The notes: generated by a model from the letters alone, not told the origin. A DNA stretch of 64,000 nucleotides from Bog-756 sp963725275 (GCA_963725275.1 CAVRXS010000001.1:310001-374000); one strand, 5' to 3'; positions 25,518 to 37,050 are shown, counted from the first letter of the stretch. Numbers and translations are program-made.

Positions 25518-26644
25518 AGCGCCTGCTGGTCGGCGGCCACCCGCTCCCACGAGTACCGCCCGGCGCCACGCGTACCCGCTTCGGCCAACCGGGGCCAGAG
25601 CCCGGGCTCGTCGAGGAGGCGGACGAGGGCGTCCCCCAACGCCGCCGGGTCGCCGGGCGGGACGAGGAGCCCGCGGTCGCCGACGACGTCCGGGAGCGCC
25701 CCGCTCGCGCTCGCGACCACGGGGACCCCGGACGCCTGGGCCTCGACGACCACCCGCCCGAACTGCTCGACCCAGCCGGCCATCGGGACCGAGGGCACCG
25801 CCAGGACGTCGAGGAGCGGGTAGACGTCGGGCATCCCGACCTCGTCGACGTGGCCGTGGAACACGACCCGGTCGGCGACCCCGAGCTGCCCGGCCAACTC
25901 GGCGAGCCCGTCCGCCGCCGGCCCGGCCCCGTAGACCTCTGCACGCAGACGGGGGTCGCAGGCGATCGCCTGCAGGAGGACGGCCACCCCCTTGTGGGGG
26001 ATGAGCCGGCCGACATAGCCCACCCGCAGCTCGCCGGTGGGCGGATCCCGGTCCATCGGGTGGAAGCGGTCGACATCGACGCCGAGAGGGAGCAGTTCGA
26101 GCTCCCCCGCGAGGCCCCTGCGCCGCAGGATCCGCCCGGCCTCGAGATTGCAGGTGTAGGCACCTGCCGCCCGCCGGAGCGACCAGCGCTCGAACCAGCG
26201 GAAGGGTGGTGGATAGCGTTTCTCGAGGTTCTGGGCCGAGCAGACCAGGAAGGGTGTGCCGCGCGCCCGCAACCACCGTAGGACGAGCACCTCGGCCACG
26301 GCGAGGCCGAAGGGCTCTTCGTGCATGTCGATGAGATCCCACCGCGTCCGGCCGAGCAGTCGCCAGAGCGGGCGCGGATCGAAGAGGAACAGATTGGGGT
26401 GGCGCCCGACCGTGCGCACCGGCACGACGAACTCGTCGCCCTCGGCGCGGAACTCGACCAGGGAGCCGCCCTCCTCCCAGCGGGCCGCGACCACCAGTGT
26501 CAGGTCCACCCCGCGCCCACGCAGCAGGCGCTCGCGCTCGCGCCAGGCCGTCACCACGCCACTGTGGGAGATGCGCAACACGCGTCGCCCACCCGACGGA
26601 GCCGCCGCCGCCGGGTCCGTCGGGGGAGCACCCACCCGCCGCAT
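25445..26644 (-). CDS. Glycosyltransferase family 4
   Basis: A 399-residue GT-B enzyme. The N-terminal part begins RRVLRISHSGVVTAWRERER, a start seen in WsaF/WcaL-like transferases, and contains DLIDMHEEPFGLAVAE. The C-terminal half has LRVGYVGRLIPHKGVAVLL and VEQFGRVVVEAQASGVPVVA (an E-Q-F-G variant of the usual EPFG). ATG 26644 is chosen; the next gene upstream is 115 bases away. Its last 24 codons overlap the end of the fused GT2-GT4 gene on the other strand, an unusual convergent overlap. Sugar specificity unknown. Confidence 0.86.
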   Translation of the reverse strand: MRRVGAPPTDPAAAAPSGGRRVLRISHSGVVTAWRERERLLRGRGVDLTLVVAARWEEGGSLVEFRAEGDEFVVPVRTVGRHPNLFLFDPRPLWRLLGRTRWDLIDMHEEPFGLAVAEVLVLRWLRARGTPFLVCSAQNLEKRYPPPFRWFERWSLRRAAGAYTCNLEAGRILRRRGLAGELELLPLGVDVDRFHPMDRDPPTGELRVGYVGRLIPHKGVAVLLQAIACDPRLRAEVYGAGPAADGLAELAGQLGVADRVVFHGHVDEVGMPDVYPLLDVLAVPSVPMAGWVEQFGRVVVEAQASGVPVVASASGALPDVVGDRGLLVPPGDPAALGDALVRLLDEPGLWPRLAEAGTRGAGRYSWERVAADQQALYERALSAAGAGAAAPRGATATDR

Positions 26645-26759
26645 CGTACCCCGGTGACCAGCCGATCCGATCGATCGTGACCGCTCCGTCCGCTGCGTTT
26701 CACCGTGCGACGCGCGATCGTTCGTCTGCGCTGTCACCGATCGGTGGTGCCGCGGCCCA

Positions 26760-27383
26760 TCACTCCCGGTCGGCGTCCCCCGGGTCGCGCATGCGGACCA
26801 CACGGGCGGGCACGCCGACCGCCACGCAGTTCGCCGGCAGGTCGCGGGTGACCACAGCGTGGGCGCCGACCACGGTGTTGCGGCCGATGGTGACCCCCCG
26901 GGTGACGGTCGCCTTGGCCCCGATCCAGACGTTGTCGCCGATCCGGATCGGAGCGGTCGACCGACCCTGATCGATGATCGCCGTGGATGGGTCGGCGAAC
27001 GCGTGGTCGTGATCGCGGATCGAGACCAGCTCGGCGAACAGGCAGTCGCGACCGATGTCGATGCTGCGGTCAGCGGCGACCGTGCAGTGGTGCCCGAAGA
27101 CGGTGCCATCCCCGACCTCCAGACGACCCCGGCACTCGAGGGTGAAGCCGCGGTCGATGACGCACCGCGCGCCGAAGCGCGCCACTGCACCACGCGCGAC
27201 GAGGAAGAGCCCGCCCGACCGCACGTCGCATCGCGCTCCCAGGTGGATGCGCGGGTGAGCCAACCGGAAGAGTGAGAGACCCAGCCTGCGGCGGAGGAAG
27301 CCCCGCGCCCGCCGCCCGAAGCCGAACTCGTCCGCCGACGACCCGGGCAGGGGCGGGTCCCCCTCTCCGTGGGCCGCAGGCAT
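26760..27383 (-). CDS. Hexapeptide-repeat O-acetyltransferase (left-handed beta-helix)
   Basis: A 207-residue protein with a Gly/Arg-rich N-terminus and then repeated hexapeptides of the [LIV]-G-x-x-x-x type (IRIGDNVWIGAKATVTRGVT and IGRNTVVGAHAVV). The catalytic-type histidine stretch SIRDHDHAF lies before the last coils, as in WbbJ/maltose O-acetyltransferase relatives. It should acetylate a sugar hydroxyl with acetyl-CoA, fitting the polysaccharide setting. It is followed on the same strand by the GT4 gene, so the two may be cotranscribed. Confidence 0.87.
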   Translation of the reverse strand: MPAAHGEGDPPLPGSSADEFGFGRRARGFLRRRLGLSLFRLAHPRIHLGARCDVRSGGLFLVARGAVARFGARCVIDRGFTLECRGRLEVGDGTVFGHHCTVAADRSIDIGRDCLFAELVSIRDHDHAFADPSTAIIDQGRSTAPIRIGDNVWIGAKATVTRGVTIGRNTVVGAHAVVTRDLPANCVAVGVPARVVRMRDPGDADRE

Positions 27384-27437
27384 TGCCGTACCCTACCGGC
27401 GCCCACGCGGCGAGCCAGGGAGGTGGGCGAGCGCGCG

Positions 27438-28247
27438 CTACTGCGGGACGACGGCCTCGACGTAGACCGTCTCGGGCACCCGCACCGGACTGTCCGGGGC
27501 CGGTGTGATCGCGGAGGTGCCCCCGGGCATGATCGTCGGCAGCTCGTAGCCGGTCTCGCCGATCACCAGCGCCAGGGTCTCACCGTCCCAGGCCGAGACG
27601 TGCCCGTGCTCCTGGAAGACCTCGCCGAGCGCCAGCATGCGGGTGGGCCGGCCCGGTCGGAGCTCGTCGAGCACCGCGTCGCCGGCGGCGTAGCTCCTCG
27701 CATAGAGCCCCGCGTCGGGGACGCCCACCCGGAGGATGCCACCCGGGGCGAGGACCCGGCGGATGCCGCGCAACACCTGCATCCCGACCGCGACCGTCAT
27801 GTGCTCGAGCACGTGCTCGAGGAAGACCGCCTCGGCGGTGTCGTCGGCGAAGGGCAGGGGATGTCGCAGGTCCCAGGCCACGTCCGCATGGGCCCCGACC
27901 AGGTCCACGTTGATCCAACCCGGAAGGTTGTTGCCGCCCGAGCCGAGGTGGAGCCGGAGGGGGCCACCCGACGCGAGGGAGCCGGCTTTGCGGCGCTCGA
28001 GCGGCGTGGCGATGGCGGTGGCCACCTGCTTGGCCCGCAGCCGCACCCCCGGAGCCATGAACGGACGGAGGGCGTCGGAGAACGGGATGCTCGAATGGCC
28101 GCCCTCGGCGGCACGGGTGTCGAGATAGCCGCGCAGGCTCATCCGCCCCGACGCCCGCCGCTCGTCACCCGCCGCGCGCCCGGGTGGATCCTCGGGGTCG
28201 CTCACCCACCAATTGGAGCACAACCCGACATCGGGGGCCAGTTGCAA
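27438..28247 (-). CDS. SAM-dependent methyltransferase (class I)
   Basis: Up to 269 residues. The SAM-binding motif is LRLHLGSGGNNLPGWINVDL at about residues 97-116, followed by the acidic DLRHPLPFADDTAEAV and the EHVLEHM segment (motif II/post II) and LAPGGILRVGVPD. These are typical of sugar or lipid methyltransferases in surface-polymer clusters. The first 35 residues are poorly conserved in appearance, so an internal GTG (VSDPEDPPG) may be the true start. Its target could be a repeat-unit sugar; that is inferred only from place. Confidence 0.82.
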   Translation of the reverse strand: MQLAPDVGLCSNWWVSDPEDPPGRAAGDERRASGRMSLRGYLDTRAAEGGHSSIPFSDALRPFMAPGVRLRAKQVATAIATPLERRKAGSLASGGPLRLHLGSGGNNLPGWINVDLVGAHADVAWDLRHPLPFADDTAEAVFLEHVLEHMTVAVGMQVLRGIRRVLAPGGILRVGVPDAGLYARSYAAGDAVLDELRPGRPTRMLALGEVFQEHGHVSAWDGETLALVIGETGYELPTIMPGGTSAITPAPDSPVRVPETVYVEAVVPQ

Positions 28248-28307
28248 CGTGCGGGCGCTCGCTCCGGAGCCCGAGGGCTCGATTGCGACTGTGCGACACT
28301 ACGGGCC

Positions 28308-28814
28308 ATGTCTGCGCTCGTGGAGGACCTGCGGCACATGACGGCGGCGTGGGACAGCACCCCCGCGCAGGTCGTGGCCGGATCGGTGCTCCGCCTCCCG
28401 CTCTATCCGCGCCTCGGCGCGGTGATGACCTACCGCGCCGCGTCGTGGTGCTGGCACCATCGCCTGCGGCCGCTCGCGCTCTGGCTCGAGGCCTCGGCCA
28501 TCCGCTCGTCGGGCGCCGAGATCCATCCTGCGGCCCGGCTCGGGCCGGGGTTCGCGCTGGTCCACACGGTCGGCGTGGTCATCGGTCACGAGGTGGTGGC
28601 CGGATCGGGCCTCGCCGTCTACCACGGGGTCACCCTCGGTCACACCGGCAAGGACGAGGGCCAGCCGCGCATCGGCGACGGTGTCCGGATCGGGGCCGGT
28701 GCAAAGGTGCTCGGTCCGGTGACCATCGGCGACGGCGCCTGGATCGGGGCCAACGCGGTCGTGCTGGCCGACGTCGCCCCGGGCGCGGTGGTCACCGGCG
28801 TCTGGTCCGCCTGA
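28308..28814 (+). CDS. Serine-acetyltransferase-like hexapeptide acyltransferase
   Basis: A 168-residue protein from ATG 28308. The C-terminal left-handed beta-helix has IHPAARLGPGFALVHTVGVV, GLAVYHGVTLGHTG and IGDGVRIGAGAKVLGPVTIG, the pattern of CysE-type enzymes including the active-site histidine (H in LVHTVGV). The N-terminal helical part is short (about 65 residues against 140 in E. coli CysE), and there is no feedback tail. Such short forms occur in polysaccharide clusters as well as cysteine synthesis. No cysK is nearby, which favours sugar acetylation, but serine acetylation cannot be excluded. Confidence 0.8.
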   Translation: MSALVEDLRHMTAAWDSTPAQVVAGSVLRLPLYPRLGAVMTYRAASWCWHHRLRPLALWLEASAIRSSGAEIHPAARLGPGFALVHTVGVVIGHEVVAGSGLAVYHGVTLGHTGKDEGQPRIGDGVRIGAGAKVLGPVTIGDGAWIGANAVVLADVAPGAVVTGVWSA

Positions 28815-28835
28815 GGATCGGACCACCGGTCCGGT

Positions 28836-30659
28836 TCACCAGCTGATGACCTCGGGGCGGGCATCGCTGAAGGTACGACCCCCGGCTGTCCACTGCTCGG
28901 CCGGGATCCGGGCCGACGGCATCACGGTCATCGACCCGTGGGCGCCGGGGAGGTGGAAGCGCACGACCACCGTCCGGGTCGCACCCTGGGTCACGGTGAA
29001 GGGCGCGGCGATCAGCCAGGTGGGCCCCTCACCCCCCTTCGCGCTCAGCGGACCGGCTCCGGTGAGGGTGATGTCCGAGGCCGCGGCCGGCAGGTTCTCG
29101 GCGATGATCCCGGTGTACTCGCCGTAGGAGACGGGTAGACCCGGGTACGGTCCGGCGATGACCTGGGACTGACCGTCCGGCGTCTGGTTCTCGAGTTTCG
29201 TGGTCACGGTGACCTCGGTGCCCGTTCCCGACGGCTGTGTTCCGACACCGACGGACACCGGTAGGTACTGGTCGAGCTTGTTGCCGCCCCGGTTGAGCAC
29301 GGTCACCGCCAGGGAGTCCGGAGCGATCGTGCCGCTCACCCCGCTCGCCACCCAGGCGGCCTGGGCCGTCGGCGAGGTCGACCAGAGCATGAGATGCCGT
29401 CCGGCCACCGCACCGGTGACCGCGGAGGCCAACGAGCGGAGGTCGGTGGACTCCCCCTGGAGTTGGCGCAGGACCGCGGAGGCCAGGGCGCCGAGCTGGT
29501 CCTGACGGTCGACGATCCCGAGCGTGCTGTCGGTCAGGCCGGTGTACTGGTCGTGGAGGAGGTACTGCTCGACGTTGTCGGCACCGATGGTCTGGCCGGC
29601 TACCTCGACCGGGCCGGTCGCCGAGAGGATCTGCTGGAGGCCCGCGACGTCGATGGCAAGGACCCCGTCGACGTGCTGCCCGGTCGCCGCCTGCCACATG
29701 CGGGCGGCCAGCGGGGCGGTCACGTCGAACTGCGGGGTGACTCCGAGGTTGCGAAAGTCCACACCGGGAAGGAGCCAACCCCAGTTGCGTTCGAGGTCCC
29801 CGGTCGCGGTCACCTCGCCGGCCGGCAGGGTGAGCGCCCCCGAGGGGCCGAGGTCGCCCAGTTGGACCGAACCGACTGCGGTCGTGGCCACCCCGATGTC
29901 GAGGAAGGCGCCCGAGCCGGCCCGCATCTCGGCGTTGTTGGCTGCGAGCACCAGATAGGTCTGGGGGCCCTGGAGGATCGTGGCCGTGACCGCCGACACA
30001 GCTGCCGCGTCGGCCAGCCGGGTGCGCGCATCGTCCAGCTGTGAGACGAACTCCTCGTGCTTGCTGGCGAGCGGCGAGACCAGTGCATTTCCCGGTCCGG
30101 TGTCGATCCCGGACAGCTGGCGGGCGGACGAGAGCGAGAGCGCGGACAGCCGCTCGAGCGAGGCGATCCGTTCGGGACCGGCCGAGTGCGGCAGGTCGAG
30201 CACCTGGTGGACATCGCCGAGGAAGCCGGCGCCGATGGCCGAGACCTGGCCGGCCGCGGTGCTGAGCGCACGGACGGACCTGAACTGCCGCCCGATGACC
30301 GGCACCAGGGTCACCGGGGCGAACAGCGGCGAGGAGAGGTCGGCCCGGGCCGCGTCGAACGCGGCCTCAGCCGTCTCGAGGGAGCGCTGGGTGGAGGCTG
30401 CCGTGACCTGGCCGGGGTCGAGGTTTGCCCGAACCGCGTCGAGCTGGGCCAGGCCCTGTTGGTCGTGGCGGTAGGCCGACCAGGTCCTGGCTGCCAGCAC
30501 AGCCGACCATGCCAGCAGCACGAGGAGGATGCCCACCGCCAGGATCCACCTGCGTCGCCGTCGTCCCCCTGGATTGCTCACGGCGTCACTCGATCCCGCT
30601 GGCACCGACCCGATGGGCAGGACCCGCCGGACCTCGGCGAAGCGGGCGTGCGGCGGCAA
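28836..30659 (-). CDS. DUF4012 membrane-anchored surface protein
   Basis: About 607 residues. A basic stretch (RRRRRW) and a single membrane helix (ILAVGILLVLLAWSAVLAA) are followed by a helical segment and then a large outer domain with LVLAANNAEMRAGSGAFLDI, the hallmark of DUF4012. TTG 30659 has GAGGG five bases upstream and is preferred; GTG 30581 is an alternative. DUF4012 proteins are common near actinobacterial cell-surface polysaccharide genes, with no known activity. It is divergent from the sortase gene with only a 74-base gap, so both may use one promoter region. Confidence 0.85.
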   Translation of the reverse strand: MPPHARFAEVRRVLPIGSVPAGSSDAVSNPGGRRRRRWILAVGILLVLLAWSAVLAARTWSAYRHDQQGLAQLDAVRANLDPGQVTAASTQRSLETAEAAFDAARADLSSPLFAPVTLVPVIGRQFRSVRALSTAAGQVSAIGAGFLGDVHQVLDLPHSAGPERIASLERLSALSLSSARQLSGIDTGPGNALVSPLASKHEEFVSQLDDARTRLADAAAVSAVTATILQGPQTYLVLAANNAEMRAGSGAFLDIGVATTAVGSVQLGDLGPSGALTLPAGEVTATGDLERNWGWLLPGVDFRNLGVTPQFDVTAPLAARMWQAATGQHVDGVLAIDVAGLQQILSATGPVEVAGQTIGADNVEQYLLHDQYTGLTDSTLGIVDRQDQLGALASAVLRQLQGESTDLRSLASAVTGAVAGRHLMLWSTSPTAQAAWVASGVSGTIAPDSLAVTVLNRGGNKLDQYLPVSVGVGTQPSGTGTEVTVTTKLENQTPDGQSQVIAGPYPGLPVSYGEYTGIIAENLPAAASDITLTGAGPLSAKGGEGPTWLIAAPFTVTQGATRTVVVRFHLPGAHGSMTVMPSARIPAEQWTAGGRTFSDARPEVISW

Positions 30660-30733
30660 TCGTACCCTCTGAGCTGGTCCTGCCGAGGGCGGGCCGCCCG
30701 GGGGTTGCAGGGTGCTGCCGGTAGCATTGCACC

Positions 30734-31642
30734 GTGTCGTTCACGACCATACGCATGGCCGTTGGGCGCGTCCTCCTGGTCGCCGGGATCCTGGTCCTCC
30801 TCTTCATCCCCTACCTGTTGTGGGGGACCGGTCTGTACACGGCCAGAGCCCAGGCCCAACTCCGCAGCGAGTTCGCTGCGGCCGAACACCGGGCCGGGGT
30901 GACCGCTCCCCGGCTTCCGGCCGAGGTCCCCCCCGCCGCCCCGACGATCGCACCCCCCATCGTCGACCCCGTGCTCGGCGGCCCGGTCGGCGTCATCTCG
31001 ATCCCGACCATCTCGCTCTCGATGGTCGTCGTGGAGGGGACCGGGGAGGCCCAGCTCCAGGACGGACCGGGCCACTACCCGGCCACGCCCATGCCCGGCG
31101 AGTCCGGCAACGTGGCCATCGCCGGGCACCGCACGACCTATCTCCACCCCTTCTACAACCTCAACGAGCTCGTCCCGGGCGACGCCATCGAGATCGCCAC
31201 CGTGCAGGGGCTGTTCGTCTACAGCGTCACGAGCAGCCAGGCGGTCCTCCCGACCGACGTCGCAGTGGTCGACCCCACCCCGACCCCGACCCTGACCCTG
31301 ACCACCTGCAACCCGCGCTACAGCGCCGCGCAACGGTTGGTGGTCCACGCCGCGTTGACGGCGGACGTGCTCACCCACGCCAAGACGGCTGTCACGCCGA
31401 TCTCGACCACGACGCCGACCGCGATTCACCGGGTGACACCGGTCACACAGCCACGGAACCTGGCGGCCGCAGTCCTCTGGGGGATCGCGGTGGCCATCCT
31501 CATCTCAGGGATCTGGGTCCTCGCCCGCAGGACGCGGGGTGGCCGGCGTACAGGGGTGCTGGCCGCGGGTCTCCTCGCCTGGCTGGGCGTGGTGTTCCTC
31601 TTCTTCCAGGCCCTCGCCCCGCTGCTCCCCGCGCAGTTCTGA
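30734..31642 (+). CDS. Class E sortase
   Basis: A 302-residue membrane protein. An N-terminal helix (about 13-30) precedes a Pro/Ala linker and the sortase domain, with catalytic H132 (IAGHRTTY), C192 (LTLTTCNPRY) and R201. Two C-terminal helices (about 240-300) are an extension compared with most sortases. It should cleave an LPxTG-like signal and attach the protein to the cell wall or to another surface acceptor. The likely substrate lies just downstream on the opposite strand with a 46-base gap. Start GTG 30734. Confidence 0.92.
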   Translation: MSFTTIRMAVGRVLLVAGILVLLFIPYLLWGTGLYTARAQAQLRSEFAAAEHRAGVTAPRLPAEVPPAAPTIAPPIVDPVLGGPVGVISIPTISLSMVVVEGTGEAQLQDGPGHYPATPMPGESGNVAIAGHRTTYLHPFYNLNELVPGDAIEIATVQGLFVYSVTSSQAVLPTDVAVVDPTPTPTLTLTTCNPRYSAAQRLVVHAALTADVLTHAKTAVTPISTTTPTAIHRVTPVTQPRNLAAAVLWGIAVAILISGIWVLARRTRGGRRTGVLAAGLLAWLGVVFLFFQALAPLLPAQF

Positions 31643-31688
31643 TCGCGCGGCTGTTCCAGGGACCCGGCGAGCGGGAGGAAGGGGTGGT

Positions 31689-32006
31689 TCAGACGGCGGA
31701 GCGGCGACGCCGCACGAGCAGCAGCCGTCCGGCTGCGACCGCGCCGACTCCGATCACTGCCAGCTCAGCGATGTCCGCACCGGTGAAGGGCAGGCTCGAG
31801 GAACCCAGCGCCGTTCCGGTCCCGGTACTGGTCGCGGTCGCACCGGTCGCCGGGGGCTCACTGGTGAACGGGAGAGATGACGTCCCCGAGCTGACCGCTG
31901 GCGGCGTCGAGACGTAGGTGTCCACGGCACCCGCCATGGGCGCCGTCACCAGGAACGATGCGGCCACGAGCCCACCGCCGACCATCAACCGTCTCACCCA
32001 GATCAT
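31689..32006 (-). CDS. Small LPxTG-type sortase substrate
   Basis: A 105-residue protein from ATG 32006, preceded by GGAGAAGG. The signal peptide runs MIWVRRLMVGGGLVAASFLV to about the AGA site at residue 27. A Ser/Thr/Pro/Gly-rich mature region (about 45 residues) leads to LPFTG at 72-76, a hydrophobic helix and a RRRR tail: a complete cell-wall sorting signal. A second near-motif, LPFTS, lies at 45-49. The mature part is so short that it may act as an anchor or peptide unit rather than an enzyme. It sits tail-to-tail with the sortase gene. Confidence 0.85.
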   Translation of the reverse strand: MIWVRRLMVGGGLVAASFLVTAPMAGAVDTYVSTPPAVSSGTSSLPFTSEPPATGATATSTGTGTALGSSSLPFTGADIAELAVIGVGAVAAGRLLLVRRRRSAV

Positions 32007-32137
32007 CGCTGCCTTCTCCCCACGGGGACACTGCCCCATGTCTGCCCGAACCTACTGGAATTCCGGCCTGGTTGCTCTCGCTCGTCCATCTTGCACGCCC
32101 TGGCGCGCCCGCTGCAATACACGACCTGCGGATCTCT

Positions 32138-32185
32138 CGGAATACCACTCATCGCGGTGATAGCACTATGAAGAGTGGTATTCCG
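32138..32185. repeat. Perfect 13-bp inverted repeat with a 22-base loop
   Basis: CGGAATACCACTC at 32138-32150 is exactly repeated in inverse at 32173-32185. The loop contains further symmetry (ATAGCACTAT). It lies in the 215-base gap between the LPxTG gene start and the stop of the upstream small membrane protein gene. It is more AT-rich than its surroundings. It could be an operator or a transcript hairpin; no T-tract follows on either strand. Confidence 0.7.
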
Positions 32186-32221
32186 GATCCAATCCATGCA
32201 GGTCAGAGGAGCTCTCCCGCC

Positions 32222-32536
32222 TCAGACCGGGACGACCTGGCCGAAGGTGCTGCAGAGGCCGAAGGCCTCGATGGTCAGGAATGCGGCGACGATGACCAGG
32301 ACCACCGGCAGTCGCCAGCGGGGGCTGTACCTCGACATCGGCGACGGCATGTACCACGCCGGGAGCAGCCCCTGTTCGTGACCGAGGAAGACCGAAAGCG
32401 GCACCGCGTCGTCGGCCACCCCTCCGCACGGATCGGCGAGCGCCAAGTCGGTGAGCTCGGCCTCGGTCAGCGGATCCTCGATCGGGGCCCCGGCTGTCGC
32501 GGGCGCCCCCCCGGTGGAGTCGCACTCATTGGCCAT
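32222..32536 (-). CDS. Small single-span membrane protein
   Basis: A 104-residue protein from ATG 32536 with a strong GGAGGTGGG ribosome site. The N-terminal 70 residues are acidic and soluble (PLTEAELTDLALADPCGG), followed by WRLPVVLVIVAAFLTIEAFG as the only membrane helix and a short tail. I do not recognise a family. It is on the same strand as the next upstream membrane protein (51-base gap), which suggests cotranscription. Confidence 0.65.
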   Translation of the reverse strand: MANECDSTGGAPATAGAPIEDPLTEAELTDLALADPCGGVADDAVPLSVFLGHEQGLLPAWYMPSPMSRYSPRWRLPVVLVIVAAFLTIEAFGLCSTFGQVVPV

Positions 32537-32587
32537 CGTCCCACCTCCGTGAGCCGGTAGGCGGCTCCTCCCCACCCTACCGGTCGG

Positions 32588-33109
32588 TCAGAGGAGGTGA
32601 GTGGCGGCCTCCAACAGCACGATGACCACGCCGACCGACACCAGCCCCACCACGTAGGCGATGCGACGCATGAGGGGTCGGTCGCTCCCTCCCACCGTCC
32701 CGATCCCCACCACCGCGAGGGAGAGCACGCCGACTGCCTCGGCGATGGCGAACGCGGCCCGGATCGACCACAGGTGGGCGCCGGCCAGCACGAAGACCAG
32801 GGTGGCCGGGGCTGCAGCTGCCACGATCGACCACGAGCTCAGCAGCTCGCGCCAGACATCGCTACGGCGTAGCTCGAGGTGCTGCCACGACGGCTTGGTC
32901 ACGAGGCGGGAGAGGGTGTGGGCGAACCAGATGGCCACGGCGCTCACGATGACCACGCTGGCGGTGGTCAGCTCTCCCGGGTGCGCCTCGAAGGTGAGAC
33001 CGGCAACCGCGATCAGGGTCGCGATGGTCCCGTAGACGTAGTCCGCCAGCCAGTGGACGGCCCCGGGGTGCTCGGGCGCCTCCGGATCGTCTGCAGGCGC
33101 GTCAACCAT
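32588..33109 (-). CDS. Four-helix membrane protein of unknown function
   Basis: A 173-residue integral membrane protein. Hydrophobic segments cover about residues 25-42, 48-66, 92-112 and 150-170. A charged loop (HTLSRLVTKPSWQHLELRRS) lies between helices two and three. The N-terminus is acidic and Pro-rich. No transporter or enzyme signature is seen. It is probably cotranscribed with the small membrane protein downstream. Confidence 0.7.
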   Translation of the reverse strand: MVDAPADDPEAPEHPGAVHWLADYVYGTIATLIAVAGLTFEAHPGELTTASVVIVSAVAIWFAHTLSRLVTKPSWQHLELRRSDVWRELLSSWSIVAAAAPATLVFVLAGAHLWSIRAAFAIAEAVGVLSLAVVGIGTVGGSDRPLMRRIAYVVGLVSVGVVIVLLEAATHLL

Positions 33110-33317
33110 GGTGCCGGTGGGCTCGCGTCACCCCGCCGAGGATAGACAGCCGCGCCGCCGTCGGGATCCACCGGAAGCGGCGACCGGCCGCGCCCGGCCA
33201 CACCCTCCGTGCGCCCGAGTTCCGAGTGATCGGTCGGTCCACCGCCTACGGTGCTGGAAACGCACGGCCGGGCGGAAGCCATCGGAGGCCCGCAACGAAA
33301 GAGAAGGAGAGACGAGC

Positions 33318-33860
33318 ATGGACATCCGACGGGTCGTCACGGGCCACGACGAGCACGGAACGGCCGTGTTCGTGAGCGACGAGATGGTGCCGCCGATCGT
33401 GCTCCCCCTCGTGCCCGGGTTCGAGTTCCACCGTCTCTGGGGCGCCGACCAGACCCGGTCGTTCCCCGACGACGGGACCCAACCCGACGGGGCGCGCTAC
33501 TTCCCGCCGGTCGGTGGGTTCCGCTTCGGGTTCTTCACCATGCCGCCGGGCATCGCCGACGAACCCCCGCCCGACCTCGACCTGACGGTGGCCGTCGCCG
33601 AGCTCCAGGAGCAGCTCCCGGGACTCATCGAGTACACGGATCCGAAGGACCCCGGGATGCACACGACCGCCACCGTCGACTACGGGGTCGTCCTCAGCGG
33701 CCAGGCCACCCTCGAGCTCGACGACGGTGCGACGGTCACCCTCGGTCCCGGTGACTCGTACGTCCAGAACGGGACACGGCACCGCTGGAGCAACCCCGGC
33801 GATGTCCCGGTGGTCATCGCGATCGCACTGATCGGCGCCAACCACAGATCCGTCGACTGA
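33318..33860 (+). CDS. Cupin-domain protein
   Basis: A 180-residue protein from ATG 33318 with GAAGGAGAG upstream. The C-terminal half is a cupin barrel: motif 1 is approximated by MHTTATVDYGVVLSGQATLEL and motif 2 by GDSYVQNGTRHRWSNPG, which together keep one or two of the metal-binding His/Glu residues. The N-terminal half (FEFHRLWGADQTRSFPDDG) resembles that of cupins near degradative genes. Without the full metal set, I cannot choose between dioxygenase, isomerase and binding protein. Confidence 0.8.
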   Translation: MDIRRVVTGHDEHGTAVFVSDEMVPPIVLPLVPGFEFHRLWGADQTRSFPDDGTQPDGARYFPPVGGFRFGFFTMPPGIADEPPPDLDLTVAVAELQEQLPGLIEYTDPKDPGMHTTATVDYGVVLSGQATLELDDGATVTLGPGDSYVQNGTRHRWSNPGDVPVVIAIALIGANHRSVD

Positions 33861-33880
33861 CGAACGGTCAGCGGCTCACA

Positions 33881-36763
<2,883 letters not shown>

Positions 36764-36913
36764 GGGACCTCTTTCTCTCTGCGGCCTCGGTGTCCGCCGA
36801 TTCCGTCCGACTCCGGTGCGTCGTCTGCTGCTGCGGTTCTGCCTGCTGCGGGTGCTGTGCCCCGTCGGGGCGCCGTCCTGGATTCCAGGATCGGCCCCAT
36901 ACTCACGGGCCAA

Positions 36914-36929
36914 ACACAATATATTGTGG
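36914..36929. promoter_or_regulatory. NrdR box 1
   Basis: ACACAATATATTGTGG matches the NrdR-box consensus acaCwAtATaTwGtgt at 15 of 16 positions and contains a 14-base perfect palindrome. It lies 151 bases ahead of the nrdJ start, just inside the predicted transcript. Confidence 0.85.
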
Positions 36930-36945
36930 TCGACCCTCCCCCGAG

Positions 36946-36961
36946 GCACGAGATAGTGGGT
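36946..36961. promoter_or_regulatory. NrdR box 2 (degenerate)
   Basis: GCACGAGATAGTGGGT matches the consensus at 11 of 16 positions and is separated from box 1 by exactly 16 bases, the usual three-turn spacing of paired NrdR boxes. It covers the expected transcription start of nrdJ. Confidence 0.6.
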
Positions 36962-36963
36962 TC

Positions 36964-36993
36964 ATTACAGCAGCGTAGTTACACCCCTGTCAA
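36964..36993 (-). promoter_or_regulatory. Predicted sigma70-type promoter of nrdJ
   Basis: On the minus strand, TTGACA (36988-36993) and TGTAAT (36964-36969) are separated by 18 bases. Transcription would start near 36957, inside NrdR box 2. This stands in the 379-base gap 36764-37142 between nrdJ and glpK; the rest of the gap is a 190-base 5' leader for nrdJ and the glpK upstream region. Confidence 0.7.
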
Positions 36994-37050
36994 CAGTGTA
37001 CGACCGGATCCGCCCTCCCCGGTAGCCGAGAATTCCCAGTTCAGATGGCG

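Noticed and set aside
36764..36960. A cobalamin riboswitch in the nrdJ leader
   Set aside because: I could not find a B12-box-like core or the expected stem set; the NrdR boxes explain regulation better.
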